Source of the DNA: Pseudomonadota bacterium | Lineage (GTDB): Bacteria; Pseudomonadota; Gammaproteobacteria; Burkholderiales; Burkholderiaceae_C | Reading direction: 5' to 3' | Length of the DNA: 64,000 nt | NCBI GenBank assembly: GCA_021819435.1 | Contig: JAKARB010000002.1 | Coordinates: forward strand, 1 to 64,000 | Part shown: positions 23,828-33,515 of the stretch, piece by piece | Numbering within the stretch: position 1 is the stretch's first letter | How the letters are laid out: the number at the start of each line of letters is the position of its first letter | Translations under genes and position numbers: made by a program | Notes under the pieces: model-generated | Told to the model about the DNA's origin: nothing | Seen by the model: the letters and a program-made list of their open reading frames with translations, nothing else | Database searches by the model: none

Positions 23828-24448
23828 ATGAGTCACATCCTCCTCGTCACCTCCAGCCCGCGTGGATCGGAGGGCCTGTCCACTCGGTACGCCCACCTGT
23901 TGGCAACGCAGCTTGCAGCGCAGCGACCCGGCACCACGCTCACTGTCCGCGATCTGGCGGCTACTCCGCTGAACCACATCGGTGAGGCCTACGTGGTAGG
24001 CCGCTCCACGCCGCCCGATGCGCGAACTGTGGCGCAGGCGGAAGCCGTCCGGCTGGCCGAGGAACTGGTCGCCGAACTGGTTGAGGCAGACACGGTCGTG
24101 ATCGGTTCGGCCATGATCAACTTCGGGCCGCCCTCGTCCTTGAAGGCCTGGTTCGACCACGTGGTCTGGCCCGGCGTCACGTTCCGGTATGCAGACAACT
24201 CGGTCGAAGGCCTGCTCAAGGGCAAGAAGGTCTACCTGGTCACTGCCGCGGGGGGCCATTTTTCCGAAGGGCCACTGGCCGCTTGGGATCACCAGTCCGG
24301 CTACCTCAAGCACTTGCTCGGCTTCATCGGATTGACCGACATCGAGCACTTGCGCGTGGAGGGCACGGCACACGGACCGGAGGCTACCCAACTCGCACTC
24401 GCCTCGGCGGACAAGGCCTTGCAATCGCTGCTGAAGCAGGCTGCCTGA
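23828..24448 (+). CDS. azoR: FMN-dependent NADH-azoreductase
   Basis: A 206-residue flavodoxin-fold enzyme of the AzoR family. It reduces azo dyes and quinones with NADH through bound FMN. The phosphate-binding N terminus is [13 protein letters not shown], followed by [19 protein letters not shown] and [10 protein letters not shown] around the flavin. GGGGAAG precedes the ATG at 23828. Divergence from an HxlR regulator suggests induction by electrophiles or quinones. Confidence 0.9.
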   Translation: MSHILLVTSSPRGSEGLSTRYAHLLATQLAAQRPGTTLTVRDLAATPLNHIGEAYVVGRSTPPDARTVAQAEAVRLAEELVAELVEADTVVIGSAMINFGPPSSLKAWFDHVVWPGVTFRYADNSVEGLLKGKKVYLVTAAGGHFSEGPLAAWDHQSGYLKHLLGFIGLTDIEHLRVEGTAHGPEATQLALASADKALQSLLKQAA

Positions 24449-24556
24449 CGCGGAGCCCAACGGCTTCAAGAGCGCGGCTGTTCAAGGGCATCGAGGATGC
24501 CAGGCTCATTCGAGCGGCCCCGAGCCATCGCGCATCACGGAGAAGGAAACGCTGCC

Positions 24557-25219
24557 ATGCTTCACATCGACCTCTACGCCGAGATCACATGCCCGTGGTG
24601 CTTTGTTGGCCTCCATCGGCTCGACAAGGTTCTGCATGATCACTTCAGCGATGTGTCCGTGGATATCCGACATCGCCCTGTCGTGCTGCTACCCGACGCA
24701 CCTGTCACCGGGCTCTACATTCCCGACCTGCTTCGTGCACGCTATGGCGAGACCGATCCGAAGGCGTCGTTTGCACGACCCGAGGCTGAGGCGCGCGCCT
24801 CCGGCTTTTATCTCGACCTCAGTCGACAACAGTGGACATATCCGACCCAGCCTGCTCACGCGCTCATCCTTGCTGCGAGTGCACGGAGGACTCAGCATCA
24901 ACTCGCGGTCGCCATCACCGACGCCTATTTTCTTGATGCGTGCAACATCGGGGATGTCGATGTCCTTGCGGACATCGCCGCCCACCATGGATTCGATCGC
25001 CAGGAGGCTCGGGATGTCGCGCTCGATCCTGCTGCTCGCAAACAGGTCGAAGAGGAAGTCGCCAGGTCCGCAACTTCGGGCATCAGATCGGTTCCTCACT
25101 TCGAATTCGGTCATGGTGTCGCCATCAGCGGTGGCCGCAGCGAGGTCGAGATGGCGTCGGCCATTCGCGAAGCCATGCGTCGGCGCGGCCGGTCACGAGT
25201 GGGCTTTCCGACTGAATGA
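24557..25219 (+). CDS. DsbA-family (FrnE/DSBA-like) oxidoreductase
   Basis: A 220-residue cytoplasmic thioredoxin-fold protein of the 2-hydroxychromene-2-carboxylate isomerase/FrnE group. The redox motif CPWC is at residues 12-15. The conserved end GIRSVPHFEFGHGVAISGG follows an all-helical insertion. No signal peptide is seen. The ATG at 24557 follows GGAGAAGGA. It follows azoR in the same direction after about 110 bp, so a shared redox-stress role is plausible. The stop overlaps the next ORF by four bases. Confidence 0.85.
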   Translation: MLHIDLYAEITCPWCFVGLHRLDKVLHDHFSDVSVDIRHRPVVLLPDAPVTGLYIPDLLRARYGETDPKASFARPEAEARASGFYLDLSRQQWTYPTQPAHALILAASARRTQHQLAVAITDAYFLDACNIGDVDVLADIAAHHGFDRQEARDVALDPAARKQVEEEVARSATSGIRSVPHFEFGHGVAISGGRSEVEMASAIREAMRRRGRSRVGFPTE

Positions 25220-25476
25220 ACCCAGTCCGCAAAGCAGACCTTGGAGTTGGAGCGCTTTTGCTCGTAAGGTGGCGCTACGCCAACCTCACGCTGCAGTGCG
25301 AATACATGGTCGATGTGATCGATTACTCGATTCGCCACGGGTTCAAAGACGAGGCGGTGCTCCTGCTGCGCTGGGACAAGGCGCTGGGCAGCATCAAGGA
25401 GATCATCGAGGGCCGGGACGAGGATTACGCAAAGATCATCCGCTCGCTGGTCATGGGCAACGCCATGCCGGGCTGA
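25216..25476 (+). CDS. Small hypothetical protein, possibly the tail of a larger gene
   Basis: An 86-residue ORF whose ATG overlaps the previous stop (ATGA). The last 56 residues, from MVDVIDYSIRHGFKDEAVLL, are strongly helical and look like the C-terminal part of a longer protein, while the first 30 have little character. I do not recognise the family. It may be a fragment joined by chance to the upstream gene's stop. An internal ATG at 25306 would start the well-formed part. Confidence 0.4.
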   Translation: MNPVRKADLGVGALLLVRWRYANLTLQCEYMVDVIDYSIRHGFKDEAVLLLRWDKALGSIKEIIEGRDEDYAKIIRSLVMGNAMPG

Positions 25477-25539
25477 TCGTGGCATCATTGCCCTCGGTTT
25501 TGTGCGTTGCCTTCGGCAGCCGGGCCGCAATGGGTTGTC

Positions 25540-25902
25540 ATGCGTCGTCGCCTCGTGACTTTTTTGATGTTGGTGATCTTGCCGCTGCAGTTTTGCTATG
25601 CAGTGGCAGCGATGTATTGCCAGCACGAGAACGTTCAGGGGGCGGGCCATTTCGGTCACCATGCCCATGTCCACCAGGGTGTAGACCATGGCGGCGGAGC
25701 CGGCAAGGCCGATCAAAAGGCCAAGCTGGTCGTCGACAACGACTGTTCGGGTTGCCACTTGAGCAAACCGGAATTGCTGGCTGACCGCCTGAGCATCCCC
25801 ACGCTCCAACCGGAGTCGGCGTCTCTCCCTAGCGCCTTGGCGTCATACCAATCGGTCGATCCTCATCGGCTTGAACGCCCCAACTGGCTGCAACCGCTCT
25901 GA
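25540..25902 (+). CDS. czcI: CzcI-like periplasmic metal-resistance protein
   Basis: A 120-residue exported protein. A signal sequence (RRLVTFLMLVILPLQFCYAV) is followed by a His-rich segment with HFGHHAHVHQGVDHG and a CSGC pair. CzcI is a small periplasmic protein encoded just before czcCBA in metal-resistant Burkholderiales and thought to act in regulation. Position and pattern match. The chosen ATG places the arginines directly before the hydrophobic core. Confidence 0.75.
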   Translation: MRRRLVTFLMLVILPLQFCYAVAAMYCQHENVQGAGHFGHHAHVHQGVDHGGGAGKADQKAKLVVDNDCSGCHLSKPELLADRLSIPTLQPESASLPSALASYQSVDPHRLERPNWLQPL

Positions 25903-26001
25903 CCGACGAGCGGACGACAGCCTTCCCTTCTTCTTTCTGGGAGCGCCCTCGCTGGCGCTGTGTCCCTCGTCGAATTGCTCCCCTTCTTTTTGGAGAATTC
26001 G

Positions 26002-27390
26002 ATGGAAATTTCTTGGAGCGTGCGGCTTCGCGCTTGCGCGTTGACGATCCCCTTTGCATGCAGCCTGCTCGTGCTGGCTGCTGACCTGACGAGCACCGTT
26101 CGGGCTCAAGGCCTTTCAGCCACCAACGCAGCGGCTGAGCCGCTCGCGGCAGCGCCCCTTGCCAAGGCGGGAGCGCCTTTGTCGTTGGAGCAGGCCGTCG
26201 AGCTGGCGCTTGGCCGTCATCCTGATCTGGCCATGGCCCGGCGCGAAGTCGAGGCGGCCATGGGGGCGACCGAACAAGCCGGTGTTCTGCCCAACCCTTC
26301 GCTGTCCGTGTCGGCTGAGGACACGCGCAAGGCCACCCGGACCACGGCCTACCAGCTGAATCAGTTGATTGAGCTGGGTGGCAAGCGATCCAGCAGGGTC
26401 CAGGCCGCCCAGCTTCTGGAGGAGTTGAACCGCGCGCAACTGCAAGGGCGCGTGCTTCAGGTCCGTGCGCGGGTGCGGGCGGCTTTTGGGGATGCGCTGG
26501 CCGCGCGGTCTCGCTTGTTGCTCGCGCAGCAGTCTGACGAGTTGGCTCAAGCCGCTCTGGATGCGGCGTCGAAGCGTGTTGCTGCGGGCAAGGTCTCGCC
26601 GGTGGAGGAGACCCGCGCGCGCGTGGCCTTGTCGGGCGTGGCGATGGAGACCGCTCAAGCCCAGCAAGAGCTCATGGCGGCAAATGGCCGCTTGGCTGGC
26701 TTGATCGGCCTGCCCGCAGAGCAGTTGCCGGAGCTGGTCGGGTCGATCCTCACCCCGGCGCAAGCGCCCACGCAAGCTGAACTGGCTCAGCTCGTCGAGA
26801 GCGCGCCGGACTTGGTCCAGGCCGCGATCGAGGTGAAACGGCGGGATGCCCTGGTTGAGGTGGAGCGCAGCAAAGCGGTTCCTGACGTCACGCTCGGTGT
26901 GGGCCGGCAGCGCAACAACGAGATGGGCCAGGACCAGACGCTGCTTAGCTTGGCTGTGCCGCTTCCCTTGTTCGATCGCAACCAGGGCAACTTGCGGGAG
27001 GCCATCGCGCGTGCGGACCAGGCTCGCGACGACGCCCGTGGCCGCAAGCTGCGCTTGATGACCGAGGTGCAGATCGCCGCTAGCCGCCTGGACAACGCGA
27101 GGCAACAAGCATTGCTGGCGCAGGAGCGTTTGCTCCCCGATGCCACGCGCACGCTGGAGGCCAGCACACAGGGGTTCAGCCTGGGGAAGTTCGGCTTCCT
27201 GGACGTGCTCGATGCCCAGCGCACGCTGTTTCAAGCCCGCGCGCAGCACTTGAGGGCCTTGTCCGATGCGCAACAGGCTGCATCGGATCTCGAAGCCTTG
27301 CTGGGGGTGTCCCTCCTGGTGTCAAACAACACGAGCAAATCTGCCCCGCATGCAGCGGCGCACCTGATTTCTCGCGAAACGGAACAGTGA
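26002..27390 (+). CDS. czcC: Outer-membrane channel of the Czc efflux system (TolC family)
   Basis: A 462-residue outer-membrane factor with a signal peptide and two outer-membrane efflux repeats. Typical segments are LSLEQAVELALGRHPDL, LPNPSLSVSAED, VPLPLFDRNQGNLREA and the closing SLGKFGFLDVLDAQRTLF. It provides the exit duct for metal cations pumped by CzcA. TGGAGA precedes the ATG at 26002. The next gene starts 1 bp past the stop. Confidence 0.9.
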   Translation: MEISWSVRLRACALTIPFACSLLVLAADLTSTVRAQGLSATNAAAEPLAAAPLAKAGAPLSLEQAVELALGRHPDLAMARREVEAAMGATEQAGVLPNPSLSVSAEDTRKATRTTAYQLNQLIELGGKRSSRVQAAQLLEELNRAQLQGRVLQVRARVRAAFGDALAARSRLLLAQQSDELAQAALDAASKRVAAGKVSPVEETRARVALSGVAMETAQAQQELMAANGRLAGLIGLPAEQLPELVGSILTPAQAPTQAELAQLVESAPDLVQAAIEVKRRDALVEVERSKAVPDVTLGVGRQRNNEMGQDQTLLSLAVPLPLFDRNQGNLREAIARADQARDDARGRKLRLMTEVQIAASRLDNARQQALLAQERLLPDATRTLEASTQGFSLGKFGFLDVLDAQRTLFQARAQHLRALSDAQQAASDLEALLGVSLLVSNNTSKSAPHAAAHLISRETEQ

Positions 27391-27391
27391 G

Positions 27392-28570
27392 ATGGCCGTG
27401 AACAATCAACAAAAAGTCATCGTTGCGGCCATCGCCGCTGCAACCATCGCGGCAGGGGCCGCCATCTGGGTGTTCAGCGGCGCGCCATCGAAGCAAGACG
27501 CGCGCGTGGGTGAGCATGCCGAAAAAGCGCATGGCGACGAAGACGTCGTCAAGCTGAGCGATGAGCAGATCAAGCTCAGTGGCATCAAGCTGGGCCAGGC
27601 GCAAGCAGGCGTGGTGAGGGTGGGGGCCGAGTTCCAGGGCGAGGTCCGCTTTGATGCTGACAGGACGGCTCAGGTGGTGCCGCGTGTTGCGGGTGTCATC
27701 GAGCTGGTGAAGGCGGACCTGGGCCAACAGGTGAAGAAGGGTGATGTGCTGGCCGTCATTTCAAGCCCTGAACTGTCTGGGCAGCGTGCCGCTTTGTTGG
27801 CTGCACGCGAGCGCGCGTCGGCGGCCCGCGCCACCCATGCCCGCGAGAAGCAACTGTGGGAACAAAAGATATCGGCGCAGCAAGACTTCCTGGCTGCGCA
27901 GCAGCAGTTGCGCGAGGCGGAGATCGAGCTTCGCAACGCCGAGCATCGCCTGCTTGCCATCGGGGCAGGGCCGACTCGCGCAGAGGGGTTGAGTCGCTAC
28001 GAGATTCGCGCGCCTTTCGACGGCACGATCGTGGAAAAGAGCCTGGCCCTGGGTGAAACGGTGGCCGCTGATGCGAAGGTGTTCGTCATTTCGAACCTGT
28101 CGAAGGTGTGGGTGGAGTTCCATGTGCCGGCCCAAGACATCGAGAAGGTGGGGGTGGGTGCGAGCGCCAGTGTGAAAGCCTCGGGCTCCGATGCCGCAGT
28201 CGAAGGAAAGGTCCGCCATGTTGGCTCCTTGTTGGGTGCTGACACCCGATCCGCGACCGCGCGCATCGCGATGGCCAACCCCGGTGGTGCCTGGCGACCG
28301 GGCTTGTTCGTCAGTGTCCGTGTCTTGAGCGAGCAGCGCGAGGTTCCAGTTGCCGTGCTCAACACGGCGCTCCAGAACGTCGGGGACAAGGTCTGTGTGT
28401 TCGTGCGAACCGGTGAAGGGTTCAAGGCCCAGCCGGTGAAGATCGGCCGCACCGATGGCGCGGTCTCGGAGGTGTTGGGTGGTTTGTCTGCGGGCGCTGA
28501 GTACGCCGTCGAGAACAGCTTCGTCCTGAAGGCTGAGCTCGGCAAGGGCAGCGCCGAACACAGCCATTGA
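27392..28570 (+). CDS. czcB: Periplasmic adaptor subunit of the Czc efflux system
   Basis: A 392-residue membrane-fusion protein with an N-terminal membrane anchor (about residues 8-30) and a His/Asp/Glu-rich stretch EHAEKAHGDEDVV. Lipoyl-like halves flank an alpha-helical hairpin, including ADLGQQVKKGDVLAVISSPE and YEIRAPFDGTIVEKSLALGE. It bridges CzcA and CzcC. It ends in a His-containing tail (EHSH) consistent with metal handling. Tightly packed between czcC and czcA. Confidence 0.9.
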   Translation: MAVNNQQKVIVAAIAAATIAAGAAIWVFSGAPSKQDARVGEHAEKAHGDEDVVKLSDEQIKLSGIKLGQAQAGVVRVGAEFQGEVRFDADRTAQVVPRVAGVIELVKADLGQQVKKGDVLAVISSPELSGQRAALLAARERASAARATHAREKQLWEQKISAQQDFLAAQQQLREAEIELRNAEHRLLAIGAGPTRAEGLSRYEIRAPFDGTIVEKSLALGETVAADAKVFVISNLSKVWVEFHVPAQDIEKVGVGASASVKASGSDAAVEGKVRHVGSLLGADTRSATARIAMANPGGAWRPGLFVSVRVLSEQREVPVAVLNTALQNVGDKVCVFVRTGEGFKAQPVKIGRTDGAVSEVLGGLSAGAEYAVENSFVLKAELGKGSAEHSH

Positions 28571-28584
28571 TGCGGGAGATCAAC

Positions 28585-31500
28585 ATGTTTGAACGCATCA
28601 TCCAATTCGCCATCGCGCAGCGGTGGCTCGTCATGGTGGCTGTTTTTGGCATGGCCGCGCTCGGGGTGTTCAGCTACCAGAAGCTGCCCATCGACGCGGT
28701 GCCGGACATCACCAACGTTCAGGTCAACACCTCCGCCCCTGGCTACTCGCCGCTCGAAACGGAGCAGCGTGTGACTTACCCCGTCGAGACGGTCATGGCG
28801 GGTTTGCCCAAGCTGGTGCAGACCCGATCCATCTCACGTTATGGCTTGTCGCAGGTGACCGTCATTTTCAAGGATGGCACCGACGTCTACTTTGCGCGGC
28901 AACTGGTGTCCGAGCGGCTGGCGCAGGCACGCGAGCGCCTGCCAAGCGGCATCAGCCCCGAGATGGGGCCGATTTCGACGGGCTTGGGCGAAATCTTCCT
29001 CTGGACGGTTGAGTCCAAGGACGGTGCCAAGAAGCCGGACGGCACTGCTTACACGCCAAGCGACCTGCGTGAAATCCAGGACTGGATCATCAAGCCGCAG
29101 TTGCGCAATGTGCCAGGTGTCACGGAGATCAACGCCATCGGTGGCCATGCGAAGCAATACCTGGTCGCGCCGGATCCGGGCAAGCTCTCGTCCTATGGTT
29201 TGAGCCTGAGCGACCTGATCAGATCCATCGAGCAGAACAACGCGAACGTGGGGGCCGGGTACATCGAGAAGCAAGGCGAGCAGTACCTGGTTCGGGCGCC
29301 AGGTCAAGTCAGCACGCCGCAAGACATCGCCAACATCGTCATCAAAAGCGTCAACGGGCAGGGCATCCGCATGGGTGACGTGGCCACGGTGGGCGTGGGC
29401 AAGGAGCTTCGCACGGGAGCGGCCACGGACAACGGTCGCGAGGTCGTGCTTGGCACCGTGTTCATGCTGATCGGCGAGAACAGCCGCACCGTGGCCCAGG
29501 CGGTTTCTAAGAAGATGGTGGAGATCAACCGCACGCTGCCCGAAGGGGTGCATGCGATCACCGTTTACGACCGCACGAACCTGGTGGACAAGGCGATCGC
29601 CACGGTTCGCAAGAACCTGGTCGAAGGGGCGATTCTGGTGATCGTGGTGCTCTTCCTGTTCCTGGGTAACATCCGCGCTGCGCTGATCACGGCGATGGTC
29701 ATCCCCTTGTCGATGCTGTTCACCTTCAGTGGGATGGTCAGCCGTGGTGTCAGCGCCAACCTGATGAGCCTCGGTGCGTTGGACTTCGGGATCATCGTGG
29801 ACGGTGCCGTCGTCATCGTCGAGAACTGCGTGCGTCGCCTGGCGCATGCGCAGGCCCATCATGGCCGAGCGCTGACGCTCAAGGAGCGGTTTGACGAGGT
29901 GTTTGCCGCAGCCCAGGAGGCCCGCCGGCCGCTGATCTTCGGTCAGCTCATCATCATGGTGGTGTACCTGCCGATCTTTGCCTTGAGTGGGGTCGAGGGG
30001 CGGATGTTCCACCCCATGGCCTTCACGGTGGTTGCCGCCCTCGTGGGCGCCATGATTTTGTCGGTCACGTTCATCCCTGCGGCGGTGGCGATCTTCATCG
30101 GCCGCAAGGTCGATGAGCAGGAGAACCGCCTGGTCGCGGCCAGCAAGCGCCTGTATGAGCCCTTGCTCAAGCGTGCGTTGCGCAACGTGCCGGTTGTCGT
30201 GGCCAGTGCCTTGGCCATCGTCGCCATTTCAAGCGTGGTCGCCTCGAAGATGGGCAGCGAGTTCGTGCCAAGCCTGAACGAGGGGGACTTCGCCATGCAG
30301 GCGCTGCGTGTTCCGGCCACGAGCCTGACGCAATCCGTCGAGATGCAAAAGCAGCTTGAGAAGACGCTCACGGCCAAGTTCCCGGAGATCGAACGCATCT
30401 TCGCGCGCACCGGTACAGCGGAAGTCGCGTCCGACCCCATGCCCCCGAACATCTCTGATGCCTACGTGATGCTCAAACCGCGAGACGAATGGCCCGAACC
30501 CAGGAAGTCGCGAGACGAACTCATGGCGGCTGTTCAGGCGGAGGCGGAGAAGATACCGGGCAATGCCTACGAGTTCTCGCAACCGATCCAGTTGCGGTTC
30601 AACGAACTCATTTCAGGCGTTCGCAGCGACGTGGCGATCAAGGTGTTTGGCGATGACATGGAGGTGCTCAATGCAGAGGCGGTGAAGATCGCGGCCATGC
30701 TGCAGCGGATCAACGGCGCTTCCGAAGTCAAGGTTGAGCAAACCACTGGTTTGCCGATGCTGACGGTGGACATCAACCGAGCCATGGCCGCGCGTTACGG
30801 ACTGAATGTGTCCGATGTGCAGGAAGCCTTGGCCATCGCGCTGGGAGGCAAGCAGGCGGGCACGATGTTCGAAGGCGACCGCCGGTTTGACATCGTGGTC
30901 CGGCTGCCCGATGGCTTGCGTGAGAACCTCGAGGCCATCAGCCGCCTGCCCATCGCTGTTCGCAGTGGGTCTGAGGGCGGGGTAGGGTACATCCCTTTGT
31001 CGGCGGTCGCGACGCTGAAACTTGCGCCTGGCCCCAATCAGGTCAGCCGGGAAAACGGGAAGCGCCGCGTTGTGGTCACCGCGAATGTGCGTGGCACCGA
31101 TCTGGGTTCGTTCGTGTCCAGGGCTCAAGAGGCCGTTGGTCAACAGCTCAAGCTGCCCGCCGGCCACTGGATCGAGTGGGGCGGCACCTTCGAGAACTTG
31201 CAGTCCGCGAGCCGACGTTTGCAGATCGTCGTGCCCGTGGCGCTGGCCATGGTGTTCTTGCTGCTCTTCATGATGTTCAACAACGTCAAAGATGGCATCG
31301 TGGTGTTCACGGGTGTGCCCTTTGCACTCACCGGCGGGGTGCTGGCCTTGTGGATGCGTGGCATCCCCTTGTCCATCTCCGCGGCCATTGGTTTCATCGC
31401 GCTTTCGGGCGTGGCAGTGCTCAATGGGCTGGTGATGATCTCGTTCATCAGGGGCCTCAGGGACGAGGGCAAATCGCTGCATGAAGCCGTGATCGAAGGG

Positions 31501-31752
31501 GCCTTGACCCGCCTGCGTCCGGTGCTGATGACTGCGCTGGTCGCTTCGCTTGGCTTCGTGCCCATGGCGATGGCAACGGGAACCGGTGCCGAGGTGCAAC
31601 GCCCCCTCGCCACCGTTGTCATCGGGGGCATCATCTCTTCCACGCTGCTGACGCTGTTGGTCTTGCCCATCCTTTACTGGCTTGTGCATCGAAAAGAGGA
31701 GGGGGGCGACGTGAACCGTGATCAGTCATCGTCGTCGTCGTCGTCATCCTGA
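28585..31752 (+). CDS. czcA: Heavy-metal RND efflux pump CzcA
   Basis: A 1055-residue RND pump exporting divalent cations such as Co2+, Zn2+ and Cd2+ by proton antiport. The heavy-metal signature DFGIIVDGAVVIVEN, with the acidic residues of the proton path in TM4, is intact, and 12 hydrophobic segments are visible. GGGAGA precedes the ATG at 28585. The protein ends in eight consecutive serines encoded by a TCG-type repeat. That tail overlaps the end of the opposing cytochrome b gene by 31 bp. Confidence 0.92.
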   Translation: MFERIIQFAIAQRWLVMVAVFGMAALGVFSYQKLPIDAVPDITNVQVNTSAPGYSPLETEQRVTYPVETVMAGLPKLVQTRSISRYGLSQVTVIFKDGTDVYFARQLVSERLAQARERLPSGISPEMGPISTGLGEIFLWTVESKDGAKKPDGTAYTPSDLREIQDWIIKPQLRNVPGVTEINAIGGHAKQYLVAPDPGKLSSYGLSLSDLIRSIEQNNANVGAGYIEKQGEQYLVRAPGQVSTPQDIANIVIKSVNGQGIRMGDVATVGVGKELRTGAATDNGREVVLGTVFMLIGENSRTVAQAVSKKMVEINRTLPEGVHAITVYDRTNLVDKAIATVRKNLVEGAILVIVVLFLFLGNIRAALITAMVIPLSMLFTFSGMVSRGVSANLMSLGALDFGIIVDGAVVIVENCVRRLAHAQAHHGRALTLKERFDEVFAAAQEARRPLIFGQLIIMVVYLPIFALSGVEGRMFHPMAFTVVAALVGAMILSVTFIPAAVAIFIGRKVDEQENRLVAASKRLYEPLLKRALRNVPVVVASALAIVAISSVVASKMGSEFVPSLNEGDFAMQALRVPATSLTQSVEMQKQLEKTLTAKFPEIERIFARTGTAEVASDPMPPNISDAYVMLKPRDEWPEPRKSRDELMAAVQAEAEKIPGNAYEFSQPIQLRFNELISGVRSDVAIKVFGDDMEVLNAEAVKIAAMLQRINGASEVKVEQTTGLPMLTVDINRAMAARYGLNVSDVQEALAIALGGKQAGTMFEGDRRFDIVVRLPDGLRENLEAISRLPIAVRSGSEGGVGYIPLSAVATLKLAPGPNQVSRENGKRRVVVTANVRGTDLGSFVSRAQEAVGQQLKLPAGHWIEWGGTFENLQSASRRLQIVVPVALAMVFLLLFMMFNNVKDGIVVFTGVPFALTGGVLALWMRGIPLSISAAIGFIALSGVAVLNGLVMISFIRGLRDEGKSLHEAVIEGALTRLRPVLMTALVASLGFVPMAMATGTGAEVQRPLATVVIGGIISSTLLTLLVLPILYWLVHRKEEGGDVNRDQSSSSSSSS

Positions 31753-32483
31753 GCGGACTGAGCGGGCCAATCTGCGCTCAACGCCGGATCGGCTACAGGG
31801 GCTTGCGACAGCTGCCAGGCCACGAAACCTACGAAGGCGGCGATCACCAGCAGCCCCAGCCAACCCCGGTTGGCCTTGACCAGATCGGGCCCGCTGCCGG
31901 TTGCACGACCGCTCAGCATGGGCAGCGCCATGTTCTTGCGCCGCACGGTCGACACCAACGCGATCAGGGCCAGGTGAACGATCACCAGGGTCAGGGCCGC
32001 GTTGGCCATGAATTCGTGCACTTCTTCCAAGGCGTCTTCCTGGCCCAGCCAGTCCACATGGCCTGCATAACCCGACAGCACAAGGGGCGCTGCGACGAGC
32101 AGGAGCAGGACCATCGCCACAGGCATGCCCAGTGTGGCGAGCCGGGTCAGGTCTGGCCGCCCCGAGATGGCGTGGCGCAGCCACTCACCGATGCCGCCAG
32201 CACGTCGCCAAAGCAGGGCGAGGCGAGCGTGGCGGGGGCCCATCAGGCCGTACAGCAGCCGAAACAGCAGCAGGCCACCGAACGCGTAGCCCAGCGTGAT
32301 GTGGACGGCCTGCCAGCGCTCGGACTCCGCCGTGAGCCAGGCCCCTGTGAAGCTCAAGGCGAACAGCCAGTGAAAGGCCCGCACGGGGGCGTCGATGGTT
32401 CGCCGGCCTCGTGTCACTGGGGCATCGAGTCGGGTGGAAGCGGTGTTGTTCACGGTGTTCTCCATGTGATGCGGGTCAGTCAT
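31722..32483 (-). CDS. Cytochrome b561-type membrane protein
   Basis: A 253-residue di-heme cytochrome b with four membrane helices. Candidate heme ligands are the histidines in VRAFHWLFAL, AVHITLGYAF, VHEFMANAAL and IVHLAL. It would move electrons from the quinone pool to the two c-type cytochromes encoded just upstream. It ends in eight aspartates, read from the opposite strand of the repeat that gives CzcA its serine tail. The ATG at 32483 overlaps the DHC stop; an ATG at 32465 is also possible. Confidence 0.87.
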   Translation of the reverse strand: MTDPHHMENTVNNTASTRLDAPVTRGRRTIDAPVRAFHWLFALSFTGAWLTAESERWQAVHITLGYAFGGLLLFRLLYGLMGPRHARLALLWRRAGGIGEWLRHAISGRPDLTRLATLGMPVAMVLLLLVAAPLVLSGYAGHVDWLGQEDALEEVHEFMANAALTLVIVHLALIALVSTVRRKNMALPMLSGRATGSGPDLVKANRGWLGLLVIAAFVGFVAWQLSQAPVADPALSADWPAQSAQDDDDDDDD

Positions 32484-33000
32484 CCCAGGCCGACCGCTGG
32501 CTCGCGCTGAGCCCTGCTGGCATGCGCAGCTCGCGTTCGCGGAAGCTGCCCTGGTCGGCCGCTGTGTGGCAGGCGATGCAGTTCGACGCCGAACGAACGC
32601 TGGGCAAGCGCCATGTGGTGGGTTCGATGTGCCGGTGCTCGCGGACAAACCAGTCGGTGCGCGTGATGCGGTCTTGCGGCACCGGTGGCGATGTCGTGTT
32701 TCGCGTGTCGGCGTGGGTCATCAGCCATTGGCTGATGAAGCGAAGGTCTTGTTCGTCCAGGGTGGCGTTGGTGCCGAAGTGCTTGTCCAGGCCGGACATG
32801 AGGCGGCGCCAGGATGCGGCGGGCAACATCCCAGCTGGGTAGGCGACATGGCAGGACGCGCACTCCTGAACGTAGATCTGAGGCAGTGGCACGCGGCGGT
32901 TGTGCTCGTGTTCCCCGGCTTGCGTGGCCTGGCTCACCAAGGCAGCGGCCAAGGCCAAGCAGGTTGAGAGGTGCATGAGTGGGCGGGTTGGCGCTTGCAT
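32476..33000 (-). CDS. Diheme cytochrome c (DHC)
   Basis: A 174-residue periplasmic protein with a signal peptide and two heme-binding motifs, CASCH (about residue 47) and CIACH (about residue 138). It matches the diheme cytochrome c that accompanies SHP in Rhodobacter and other proteobacteria. It lies 15 bp after the SHP gene and overlaps the cytochrome b gene, so the three make one electron-transfer operon. Confidence 0.9.
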   Translation of the reverse strand: MQAPTRPLMHLSTCLALAAALVSQATQAGEHEHNRRVPLPQIYVQECASCHVAYPAGMLPAASWRRLMSGLDKHFGTNATLDEQDLRFISQWLMTHADTRNTTSPPVPQDRITRTDWFVREHRHIEPTTWRLPSVRSASNCIACHTAADQGSFRERELRMPAGLSASQRSAWDD

Positions 33001-33015
33001 GTGTCTCTCCCGATG

Positions 33016-33411
33016 TCAGCGCAGCGTTTGCAGCCAGGCGAGCACGTCGGCCTTTTCAGCGGCCGAGCATTCGCGTTGCACCACGTCCTTGCAGTTGCGG
33101 CGGAACCACTTCTCAACCCGCCGCTCGTCGGTGAAGGCCTTGGGGTTGAAGGCGGGTGCCAGCGGATCGAGTGGCTTGTTTGTGACGGCATGCCGGCCGG
33201 CCCCCGTCGGGCGTTGGCCATGGCAAGACGCGCAGGACCATTCGCCGCCGTGCCTGCTCGTGAAAAACACCTGGCCTCTGTCGGCTCGGCCAGGCTCGCC
33301 TGCGGCGGCCTCGTAGCCGCGTTGCAGCAGCATGGGCGAGGTGGCTTGGGCATGTGCCAGCGCGATGGCCGCCAGCGGCAGCAGCGATGCGGTGAAGTAT
33401 TTGGGTTTCAT
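33016..33411 (-). CDS. SHP-type monoheme cytochrome c (DUF1924)
   Basis: A 131-residue exported cytochrome with a signal peptide ending near ALAHAQA and a single CASCH motif at residues 60-64. The later segment WFRRNCKDVVQREC fits the conserved Asn and disulfide cysteines of the SHP (sphaeroides heme protein) family, in which Asn can leave the heme to let oxygen or other small ligands bind. It is the first gene of the SHP-DHC-cytochrome b operon. The ATG at 33411 gives a compact signal peptide. Confidence 0.87.
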   Translation of the reverse strand: MKPKYFTASLLPLAAIALAHAQATSPMLLQRGYEAAAGEPGRADRGQVFFTSRHGGEWSCASCHGQRPTGAGRHAVTNKPLDPLAPAFNPKAFTDERRVEKWFRRNCKDVVQRECSAAEKADVLAWLQTLR

Positions 33412-33515
33412 CGGGACTTCCTGATGTGGCGGTGTCATGATCGAGGTCCGTGCTTGAACGAGGCCTGAATCGCTCGTTCATCTGCCGTTCAGCCTGGTTG
33501 CCGCACACTGCAACG

